Shown here in pieces: positions 31,901 through 39,557 of a stretch of 64,000 nt of DNA (position 1 is its first letter; each line of letters begins with the position of its first letter). Both the position numbers and the translations under genes were made by a program. The DNA comes from Spirogloea muscicola (lineage: Eukaryota > Streptophyta > Zygnematophyceae > Spirogloeales > Spirogloeaceae): positions 1,072,584 through 1,136,583 of the forward strand of contig WELB01000014.1 of assembly GCA_009602725.1 (NCBI GenBank), read 5' to 3'. The notes under the pieces were generated by a model. That model saw nothing but the letters and a program-made list of their open reading frames with translations, made no database searches and was not told the DNA's origin.

Positions 31901-32639
31901 TGCACTTAAACCCCTGACATGAATCAAGCAAGTCCTGATGAGACCAACTTCCCATGCCTACTAGCAAGGAGGTACGCATGCTTTGCTTCAGCACATCCTT
32001 AGGCTCAGAGATAGCTGACCACGCAAGATATCCAGGGTTTGTGGTTTACTATTAGGTTTATGGTTCGAACCCTAGTTTTCAAACCTCGAACCACACGATT
32101 GAGCATGCGGCTGCGCCACATTGCTCCAGAGAGGGCAGCGGCAGGCAATTTAGTGGCTCGACATTCTCACAAGCTGCACGTGGCGCCTTTCGTGACTGCA
32201 TATAAGGGGCCAGGTTGATGCTACTGGCCTTGGTGAGCATATCGAGCTGCTTGGCGCCCCTGTTGCGCTCCCGCTTTGGCCGCGTTCATGATACCTGCAA
32301 GTTGGCGGCTACGTGCCTCGTCAAAGGTGTGCGTCTTCCTCCAGGACCGCATTCATGACTCTCACTGAGCCTAAATTCACAATTGTCAGGAAGGTGATAA
32401 ACAAGTACAAAGGTGACAGTTGTAGGGCACCTTGCAAGCTTGCCTAAACCCTAAACACTACACCTAAAGTCCAAACCCAGCACCAGGTAGATATGCAAGA
32501 TTGCGCTACCTTTGGTGGGGCGGATGAGCTTGGCGCGACGGAGCGCGGTGCCCAGGATCTCATTGGCTGGCGACACTGCCGGCAGCTGCTGGAAGGCGCC
32601 CACCGACAGCAGCGAAGGCTGCGCCGGGGAGGCTGCTCC
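28934..32639 (-). CDS. NOG1/Obg-type GTPase, possibly plastid (PDE318-like)
   Basis: Minus-strand gene. NOG1-type N-terminal helical region: F-Q-Q-L-P-A-V...R-P-T-K-G (32639-32510), then Q-E-L-A-G-P-L-G-V-Y-I-T-K-F-P with L-H-A-F-E-R (about 31785-31640), V-D-A-L-R-K-R-V (about 31360-31300) and T-R-K-E-A-E-D-V-A (about 31050). GTPase motifs: G-A-P-N-V-G-K-S-S (G1, about 30450), D-T-P-G-L-L (G3, about 30135) and S-K-S-D (G4, about 29450, where N-K-x-D is usual). The exon around 29868-29780 carries E-R-N-N-I-E-K-L-T-L-A-A-L. The C-terminus ends L-P-E-G-M-L-R-G-T at 28934. NOG1 proteins act in 60S ribosome maturation; the plant relative PDE318 is linked to plastids (from memory). The protein is shorter at the C-terminus than nucleolar NOG1, which favours the organelle type. 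The first exon is unresolved; a GC-rich frame at 33320-33060 is a weak candidate. Confidence 0.8.
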
Positions 32640-33401
32640 CTGCACGCGTCAATCACAGCCGCAGCAAGCTGTTGGAAGGTATGCCTGAGGACATTGTGCT
32701 TAAACTAATTGCCAGAAATTTCAGGAAAGATAGGTGCATTTATATTGGAATTGCTAGAGACAGTAGCACTAGGAAATCCATCGGTATTGCCAAATGCGTT
32801 GGCAATAGAATCAATCGGAACACACATAAGATAAGAAGAGAATAAAAAGTTAATCGATGCAGATAAGCAAGGGGAAAGGATGCCAGCCGCAAATGCTAGC
32901 CATCATAGAGGCCCCCAGGGTTCAGGGTTCAGGGTTCAGGGTTCAAGGGCGAGGGTTTTAGGTTTAAGCATCAGGGTGGGTTGAGGGGTCGGGGGTAGGG
33001 TTTGGATGTTCTCAGCATTGCATCGGCGGCCAGAAGGACTTGGAATGCACGCTGAGAGGTCAAGTCAAAACACAGCAAGTCGCGGCATCTCGGGTGCCGG
33101 AATCGAACCCCGGCGTCAGAAGCTGGCGGCGGCGATGGAGCTGCGGCGCCGCCGACGTCCTCCTCGCCGCGCAGCGCCAAGCCGGCCGGGCCTGCGAGGG
33201 ACTCCTCTCCACGACCGCCCCCACCAGGGACGGCGCCGCCGACGGCTCGTGAGGCTGGCGCGGGCACCGCGCCGCGGTCGCGGCCGCAGATTCCGGCGGC
33301 GGCGGCGGCGGCGGCGGCATGGCCTGGGAGAGCGGTCCCGGGTTCGACCGCTCCGGTAGACCTGGACCCGGCTATCTTCCGTCGGGCGATTGTGAGTAGC
33401 C
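32640..33401. other. Upstream region of the GTPase gene
   Basis: Contains a telomere-like patch (32917-33003) and, from 33110, a GC-rich segment with a (CGG)n run at about 33291-33318. This is the composition seen at other gene starts in the window. It may hold the missing first exon and promoter of the minus-strand GTPase. Confidence 0.4.
32917..33003 (+). repeat. Interstitial telomere-like repeats
   Basis: Four GGGTTCA units (32917-32945) followed by degenerate GGGTTTTA, GGTTTAA and GGGTAGGG variants. The unit matches the patch in p24 intron 1. Isolated GGTTTA/CCCTAAA words also occur at 32036-32080 and 32443-32460. Confidence 0.8.
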
Positions 33402-33454
33402 GCCAGAAAGTGCGGCCAGATTGACTGGTGGCTGGGACAGGCCAGCCCAAAGAG
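33402..33454 (-). mobile_element. LINE subfamily B tail end, about 50 bases
   Basis: Minus-strand GGGCTGGCCTGTCCCAGCC hairpin plus the CCACCAGTCAATCTGGCCGC end of the B tail. Only the last 50 bases of the element are present, interrupted by the A copy that follows. Confidence 0.7.
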
Positions 33455-33650
33455 AGGAGAAGAAAGTGCTCGCCCATTGAGAATAGGGGCTGGAACAACC
33501 AGCCCGAAAAAGAATGAACAGAGTACGAGAAGGGGGCCAGGGGAAGCGCTAAGTAACAGAAACAAAGCTGCTACGAGACACTCAGTAATCCCTGCTAAGC
33601 AGCCGCAGATCAGAGATGCTGGGCTCCTGGAAGTGGGTCCCCTGGCCAAG
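33455..33650 (-). mobile_element. LINE subfamily A 3' end
   Basis: Minus-strand A tail ending GAGCACTTTCTTC at about 33458, plus the last A codons (S-I-S-D-L-R-L-L-S-R). It breaks at CCCCTGGCC at 33648, where a B tail begins. Compared with uninterrupted A copies the junction is at GCTCTGGCCAGGG. Confidence 0.8.
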
Positions 33651-33889
33651 AGAGGAAGCGCGGCCAGATTGACTGGTGGCTGGGAAAGGCCAGCCCAAAA
33701 GAATGGACAAAGTCTGAGGGAGCCTGAGTGCGAACGACTAGGACTAAGACATCTGCCAGGGAACGCTCAGTAACCTCTAGACAGGAGATGCAGGTCCGAG
33801 AAGCTAGCTGGCCCAAAGGAGTGGACAAGGTCTGAAGGCGCTGGAGTGCGAAGGACTAGGACCAAGACATCAGCCAGGGAACGCTCAGT
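33651..33889 (-). mobile_element. LINE subfamily B 3' ends, two stacked
   Basis: A first minus-strand B tail with hairpin GGGCTGGCCTTTCCCAGCC reaches the last B codons (S-F-S-D-L-H-L-L-S-R) near 33805. A second, diverged B tail piece then repeats the TCGCACTCCAG...CTGAGCGTTCCCTGGC block to about 33889. Both are truncated insertions. Confidence 0.7.
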
Positions 33890-34240
33890 AACAACGCTCA
33901 GCTGCAAGGCAGTCGCCGGGGGTCCATCGATCGCGCATGCTCGTTGAGCACTCGCGGGAGCTGTGTGGGGAGGACGACTCGGAGGATTTCGGTTTGCTGC
34001 TTCGGGTCGCGCAACATGTTGCGCGTGGACACCTCACCCGTCGTGTAGGCGCAGTCCTCCGCACAAGCAATCTCATTGCTTTGCAATCAGACTTGCATCT
34101 CCTGACCAGAGGTTCCTGAGCGTTCCCTGGCTGATGTCTTAGTCCTACTCCCACTCGCACTCCGGCTCCTTCAGACCTTGTCCATTCCTTTGGGCTGGCT
34201 TTTCCCAGCCACCAGTCAATTTGGCCGCGCTTTCTTTCTT
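33890..34240 (+). mobile_element. LINE subfamily B-like 3' end, plus strand
   Basis: Coding remnant with a D-L-H-L-L-T-R-G-S ending (stop near 34119), then a B tail with hairpin GGGCTGGCTTTTCCCAGCC and the end GGCCGCGCTTTCTTTCTTT. It opposes the minus-strand B copies to its left. The tail abuts the RT fragment of subfamily C at about 34241. Confidence 0.7.
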
Positions 34241-36187
34241 TGCAGAAGGACAGCGGGGGAGTGCGTCCTATCTCGATGGGGAAGGTTTTGTCGCGCCTCG
34301 TGGGGCGCACCCTAATCATGCAGATCCAGGACGATGCCCAAGCGCACTTCCATCCCCACCAGTTTGGGGCTGGATGCGTGCTGGCGCTGAGACCCTGGTC
34401 CACGGGGTACGAGCGGCACTGGATGTCAACCCCCATTGGCTGGCCTTGAGCGTGGACGTACAGAACGCCTTCAACTCCGTGGATCGGCAGGTTATTACCG
34501 AGGAGCTAAGGCAGTACTTTCCCACCCTCCTCCCTCACTGCCGCTGCATGTATGGCTCGCCATCTGCATTGTTGTGGGGGGCAGGGACTTCTTTGGCTGT
34601 TCTGCAGTCAAAGACGGGGACACGCCAAGGTGATCCACTGGGTGATTTCCTCTTCGCTCTGGCGCATCACCCGTGCTTTGCGCAACACAGCGAGCGCTCA
34701 CCGTGGCGTTCTCCTCCCGAGCTATGCGCATGATACCATGCTCCTCGGCCCCCCCAGAGGAGGTGCTGCGAGCTTTCGGCACTCTTCAGCACCAGCTCCA
34801 ACTTATTGGGCTTGGGGTCAATCCGGCTGAGTGCTCTGCCTGGTCCCCCATTGGCATCCCTCTTTCCCTCTTCCCCTCGTTGCCGACATCTTGTCAGACT
34901 CCAGAGGGCTGCTTGAGGATCTTGGGAGTGCCACTAGGGGACCCGTCTTTCTCGGAGGGTGCTGTCCTTGCTCGTCTCCAAGGATACATGCAGGTCCTGC
35001 CAGAGCTCCCCAGCCTTGGGGACTCTCAGTTGGCAGTGGCCATTTTGACCAGGAGTGTGGCACAGCGGCCGTGCTACCTCCTGCGTACGGTCCCACCGTC
35101 GGTCAGCTTGGATGCTATCTATGCATCCATTGATGTCAAGCTTCAGCAATGCCTTGCTGATCTGATTGCTCACCCACTCCTAGAGCAGTCTCCAGCAGCA
35201 CTGGTGCAATATACGCTGCCCATACGCCACGTTGGGCTTGGTTGTCGCCCCTTGGTCCGCTTATGCAGACCAGCGTACCTTGGCTGCTGGGCTCGAGTGG
35301 CTTCGTCTATATCTGGACGATTCCTCCTTGAGCGACAACGTGTATTGGCGCCTCACATCAGTAACGTGATTCAGGGGAGTCTGCCTTTCCCAGTGACTCT
35401 CAAAGCATGCCAACAGGACCTCTTCGCCGCATACCGCCTCTGGTGAATGAGCCTGTTAGTTTTGCTGCCTGGGCTGACGTTTCTGATGTTAAGGCTCAAT
35501 CGCGGTTTTCCCGTGCTGCAGACGAGCAACCACTGGAGCATCTCCGGAGTCTCCTCCAAGGGGATGCTCGAGGCCAGGCTCGGCTCCTATCTGTTTCGTC
35601 TCTGGGAGCGTCTGAGTGGCTCCGCGCTTTGCCTTTGCATGCGGGCTTGCAGATGGAAAATGCTTTGCTTTGCGATGCTATGCGCCGCCGCCTTGGCTTA
35701 CCATCCCTGTGCTTGGCAGGGGTGACCCAATGTGAATGTGGGCTTATTGAGCATGATGCATTTCTCATAGATGACCACATGCTCAGGTGTGCCAGAGGAA
35801 GTGAGCGCACGGGCTCCCACAATCTCCTACGTGACGCCATGTATGGCATCGTCAAGGAGGCATGATATCAAGTGGCGTTGGAGAGCACCGGGGTGATGCC
35901 CGTCCAACTCCGCAACGGGGTCCCTCGGACGACGCGTGTCGATCTGGTTGGCGTCCCCCGGGAGGTGGCAAGCGGCTCCTCATGGACGTCGTCCTAACCG
36001 ACAGCTTCCGGACGAAGGGCCCCATTACTTCTGAGACCGGCTATGCCGTGAAGGTGGCCAAACCGAAGAAGTTTGAGCAAGTACAAGTACCACCCGGCGT
36101 GTGATTATTCAATGCCCTGGCCATGGACATCCATGGGTGTTACGGGGGTCGGTGGTCCTCGTCAACTTCTGCTGCTGGCCTCTCAAG

Positions 36188-36966
36188 CAGGTGCATTGGT
36201 GGAGGCGGGCTACGCAGTCGGCCAAGCTGTGGGCGAGAAGGAACGGAAGTACTCGGACCACCCGGTGGGCGACGAGTTCGTTCCATTGGCAGTGGACGTG
36301 CATGGAGCCTTTGGCTCCAAATGAAGAAGGTGCTCGCCCATTGAGAAGAGGGGCTGGCAAAGCCAACCCAAAAAGAATGGACAATGTTCAAAGCCAAAGA
36401 AAGAGGTGCTGAAAAAGGACTACACTACAAAGTGCAAGATGGTGCAGAGGGAGATGCAGATGGCTGCTCAGTATCCACGTGTGAGCAACAGCAGATCAGA
36501 GTAACTCGGAGCAGGAGAAGCGGCACTTTGCCGAGACCCGGAAGCAGCAGCCATAGCACGGCCAGCCCGCGCGTGGACAAATGGCTTGACTTGCTCCACC
36601 GCCTGGCGCGGCGTGCAGCGGCCCGCCGCCTCGGGCAGCAGGGCGAGCAGCCCGGCTTCAACATAGCCGGGTCCCTCGCTCAGGTTTCCCGTTTGCGTTT
36701 GGCTGTCTCGATGCAGCGGTCCCTCGCCTTCGCGGTTCACTTGCGCGCAGGCCGAGCTTTGGCGGCGGCCTCCGGCTTCCGTCGGGGCGACGTCTTTCCG
36801 CTAGCTAGCTTCTCGGACCTGCATCTCCTGTCTAGAGGTTACTGAGCGTTCCCTGGCTGATGTCTTAGTCCTAGTCGTTCGCACTCAGGCTCCCTCAGAC
36901 ATTGTCCATTCTTTTGGGCTGGCCTTTCCCAGCCACCAGTCAATCTGGCCGCGCTTCCTCTCGCAA
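36188..36966 (+). mobile_element. LINE subfamily B inserted into subfamily C
   Basis: It enters C between L-L-A-S-Q-A and Q-R-R-R-E-Q-G, which are contiguous at 3565-3605 in the other C copy. It starts with A-G-Y-A-V-G-Q-A-V-G-E-K, is itself interrupted at 36322-36574, resumes at V-D-K-W-L-D-L-L and ends S-F-S-D-L-H-L-L-S-R-G-Y (stop 36843-36845). The B tail carries hairpin GGGCTGGCCTTTCCCAGCC at 36917-36935. CAAGC flanks both ends (36183-36187, 36965-36970), a likely short target duplication. Confidence 0.8.
36322..36574 (-). mobile_element. LINE subfamily F inserted into the nested B element
   Basis: Minus strand: A-R-A-G-R-A-M-A-A-A-S-G-S-R, then S-Y-S-D-L-L-L-L-T-R-G-Y and a stop at 36468. 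The tail has hairpin GGGTTGGCTTTGCCAGCCC and the end GAGCACCTTCTTC. Its C-terminal codons differ from A, B and C, so it is a separate subfamily. It splits B between H-G-A-F-G-S-K and V-D-K-W. Confidence 0.75.
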
Positions 36967-37009
36967 GCTGTCCAGCGGCGCCACGAACAGAGTGCAGCCC
37001 TTCTTCATC

Positions 37010-37116
37010 TTAGCGCTTCCCCTGGCCCCCTTCTCGTACTCTGTTCATTCTTTTTCGGGCTGGTCGTTCCAACCCCTATTCTCAATGGGCGAGCACTTTC
37101 TTCTTCTTCTTCTTCC
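37010..37116 (+). mobile_element. LINE subfamily A tail inserted into subfamily C
   Basis: Only the last ~95 bases of A are present: pyrimidine leader, hairpin GGGCTGG-TCGTT-CCAACCC and CAATGGGCGAGCAC followed by TTTC(TTC)n. The empty site is visible at 3605-3628 in the other C copy (GCAGCCCTTTCTCTTCTTCCTGG). The filled site reads GCAGCCCTTCTTCATCTTAG...(TTC)nCCGG. Confidence 0.85.
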
Positions 37117-37574
37117 CGGTGGCTCTGTGCCTTTGGGTCTTGTTTCCTGCTACCGAATGCGTTCATCGATGTGCCTACAGCAGTCCCAGGCGATTGCTTT
37201 GCGTCGCCGGGCTGGCGCCCTTGCAGCAGCCTCTGGTTTGCGCAGCGGGGTTGCTCTTCCTCCCCTCAGCTCATCTGGCTTCCTGCTGCTGACACGGGGT
37301 ATTGAGGGCGCCCTGTCCGCCTAGCCTTTGGCTCCGTCATGAACACCTATATGCATCTGGCTTGCAGTTCACAGCCGATTCTTAAATATCAGCAGCCGCA
37401 TTCATTTCTCCTTGGCTGCAGCTCCGTCGGAAGTGGCGAGTTTTTCCCCCGAGGCACCGAGGAGCTCGCGCTCGTGTGCGGCGCGGCGCATTTGGCGCCG
37501 CAGTCTCCGCCGTGCATACCGGCGGCGGCGGCGGAGGCGGCGGCGGCGGCGGCGGCGGTGGCCGGCGGCCACGG

Positions 37575-37607
37575 NNNNNNNNNNNNNNNNNNNNNNNNNN
37601 NNNNNNN
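37575..37607. other. 33-base assembly gap
   Basis: N run embedded in a (CGG)n microsatellite that begins near 37520. The gap lies just upstream of the ATG at 37620. Confidence 0.95.
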
Positions 37608-37619
37608 GGCGGCGGAGGC

Positions 37620-38731
37620 ATGCTGCCGTGGTGGCGGCGCATCGTTGCCCTCCAGTGGCTCGAGGACTGCGGCGACGTTCAGCTCGCTGCCACCAAGCTG
37701 CTGTATGCGCAGGTACGCAGCTCCTTCCAGTAGCCCCCGTGAGTTCAGGGTTGGACTTTAGATCTATACCACAGCGGCGGCGGCGACGGCGACGGCGACG
37801 GCGACGGCGGTCGCGACAGAGGCGGTAATTAATTGCTGCACGCCGCCGCAGCTGGCGTGCGGCGCAGCTGCGAGCGCGGGCCCGTGGTACACGGGCGCAG
37901 CGGCGGCGGACCTCGCGGCGGCGCTCTTCGCGCTGGTGGCGCTGGAGAGCGGCAGCCAGGCGCTGGGCCGCACCTACGCCGCCCTGCTGCTGCCGGCGAC
38001 GCTCGTGCTCGATGCCGCTTGGCTCGCCACCTTCTCGCGCGCCGCCTGGTCAGCGCCGCCCGCCTCCGCTGGGGCCGCGTCATGTACGCTGTCCCAGCCA
38101 GCGCTAGGATGCCTTGCCAATGCAGCTATGGAACATGCAGTTGGCCAGCTTCGACGGAAAGGCCTGCGCTTCTTGGCACCTGACACCGTGTTGCGCCGTT
38201 GGTCTCAGGCACTCCCACTGCGGCGGTGGTGGCGACAGCTGGTTCGAGGTTCTGTCACTCAAGGTCCTGCTCCTGGCGCAGGCGGCCGGCGCGGCGCTGC
38301 GCCTCGCTTCGGCGCTCCTGTGGTGGCAGCTCTACCGCCTCGGAGCCTCGGCTGGTGCACCTTACGCGCTGCTGGACCTTGAGAATAGTGGCGCTTCTGG
38401 GCAGCTGTTCACGCCAGACCGCGGCGCCTCGTCCTCGCGGCGCCACTCCCTGAGCTCTGCTGCCGATGTGCTTGGTGGCTCCATCTACAACCCTGCCGCA
38501 TATGCCACGTCCCTCTTCGAGGCCAGCTACCAGCAATACAGTGAACGGCAGGTTGGTGCGAAATGCTGTGGCGATAATCATCCGACCTCCTCTGTGTGCA
38601 CTTTGGCGCTGCACCTTACTTATATAGCAGTCTCTCTGGCCTCGGTCTGCCTGCAGGATGGCGGCAAGGACAGTGATGAGTCTTCGGATGTTGTCAAAAA
38701 GCACGGCAGTGGCAAGGAGGCGCCTCCATAG
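37620..38731 (+). CDS. Multi-pass membrane protein of unknown function
   Basis: Four exons with consistent phases: 37620-37712, 37852-38048, 38209-38551 and 38657-38731 (TAG at 38729-38731). The product, about 235 residues, starts M-L-P-W-W-R-R-I-V-A-L-Q-W-L. Hydrophobic segments: A-A-A-L-F-A-L-V-A-L, A-A-L-L-L-P-A-T-L-V-L-D-A-A-W-L, and V-L-L-L-A-Q-A-A-G-A-A-L-R-L-A-S-A-L-L-W-W. The last is followed by Q-L-Y-R-L-G-A-S-A. The C-terminal third is hydrophilic and serine-rich (S-S-S-R-R-H-S-L-S-S) and ends with charged residues, so it probably faces the cytosol. I recall similar uncharacterised plant proteins with an L-W-x-Q-x-Y-R-L-G motif but cannot name the family. The start is uncertain because the N gap is just upstream. 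Confidence 0.75.
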
Positions 38732-39464
38732 GGTCAGCATGGTGTGCTGGCGAGGGAAGGACCAGAGCAATGAGCGACTGTAAGGCATTGGTGTCGTGCA
38801 AAACAGAGCTTCTTGGGTCAAGCCTTGCAACATGCGAGCGCCGGAGCTCTGTTTGGGCCAAGTGTACAGTTGTGAGTGGGCAGTGTGGTCTGAGGTGGAT
38901 ATTGGTCGGCAAATCCTGGGGCGTCTGAGAGAGCGAGGAGGACCCTCGATAAACGAGCTGCAGGGCCCAAGGCAGCACCAGTAGCAGGCCTCTCAGCGGC
39001 GGCGCAGAGGAGCACCCTCTCGGGGACCTAACAAGATGCACTGGGTTGCTTTTGTTGGAAAGGTCGGGGCCAGGGGGGGAATGGCCAGTCGCGCATGCAT
39101 GCATGCTGGCATTGGAAAGAAAGAATGTTTGGCCTGGCATAAACGCCAGGCCGAACACCAGTGACAGTAACCGTTCAAGATGGGCAACACGAAAGCGGAT
39201 TGTGCAAGGGAAAGAGTACGACCATCCAGACCCGGCGATTGCCAAAGACCAGCTTAAATACCACTAAGTTACTTTCATTGCGGCTCACCTGACAGGGAGA
39301 GGGCGCGCGGTGCGCATGACATGAAAAGGGTGGCCACTTGAGGCCAATACACTGTTCAAGCCGAAGCTAGTGCAGAAGGGCCTTCATAGACTAAAGCCCC
39401 AGCAGAGCTTTTGCTTACCGGACGGCAGGACAGTGCCACCTGCCCTGCGCCTCCGCGACGCGCC
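38732..39464. other. Intergenic region with one hairpin
   Basis: Lies between two plus-strand genes. It should hold the 3' end of the membrane-protein mRNA and the promoter of the CysRS gene. Apart from the hairpin at 39127-39156, nothing was recognised. Confidence 0.4.
39127..39156. repeat. 12-bp inverted repeat, 6-base loop
   Basis: GTTTGGCCTGGC - ATAAAC - GCCAGGCCGAAC pairs along 12 bp with one G-T wobble. It resembles in size the GGGCTGG tail hairpins of the local LINEs, and an AAAGAAAG run lies beside it, so a very old tail is possible. Confidence 0.8.
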
Positions 39465-39524
39465 ATGGACGGCCCCCCGGGGGCGGCCTCCGCGAGATGG
39501 CACCCGCCGCCGGGCACGGCAGGC

Positions 39525-39557
<33 letters not shown>

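Larger units (their letters stand above)
34241..37401 (+). mobile_element. LINE subfamily C with reverse transcriptase, hosting nested insertions
   Basis: The most complete element here, 5'-truncated inside the RT. RT motifs: G-G-V-R-P-I-S-M-G-K-V-L (34250 on), S-V-D-V-Q-N-A-F-N-S-V-D-R (about 34447-34490) and T-R-Q-G-D-P-L-G-D (about 34618-34650). The catalytic box reads Y-A-H-D at 34723-34734 where Y-x-D-D is required. A thumb-like region in another frame runs to 35446. The knuckle C-E-C-G...H-M-L-R-C and S-H-N follow at 35730-35840, with a stop at 35863. The V-D-L-V-G-V...L-L-M-D-V-V-L-T-D endonuclease core (about 35940-36005) also crosses a frame change. The C part is split by a nested B element (36188-36966) and an A tail (about 37010-37116), and ends near 37401. 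No APE endonuclease is seen. Confidence 0.85.

Noticed and set aside
33060-33130. tRNA-like GGTTCGATTCC B-box on the minus strand
   Set aside because: The T-arm does not pair properly and no matching acceptor stem lies about 72 bases away, so it is not a tRNA gene.
33333-33360. GGGTTCGACC within a GAGCGGTC...GACCGCTC hairpin, another possible tRNA or SINE box
   Set aside because: No A-box or acceptor stem is visible; it is simply GC-rich sequence.
34008-34025. 18-base palindrome CGCGCAACATGTTGCGCG as a regulatory operator
   Set aside because: It lies inside degraded LINE B coding sequence, and nothing nearby suggests a regulated gene.
37764-37815. GGCGAC repeat as part of the membrane-protein coding sequence
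   Set aside because: It falls in the intron between 37712 and 37852, where splice sites and phases agree without it.
38255-38833. 192-codon minus-strand frame opposite the membrane-protein gene
   Set aside because: It is a shadow of GC-rich coding exons on the plus strand. The plus-strand exons have matched splice phases and hydrophobic spans.
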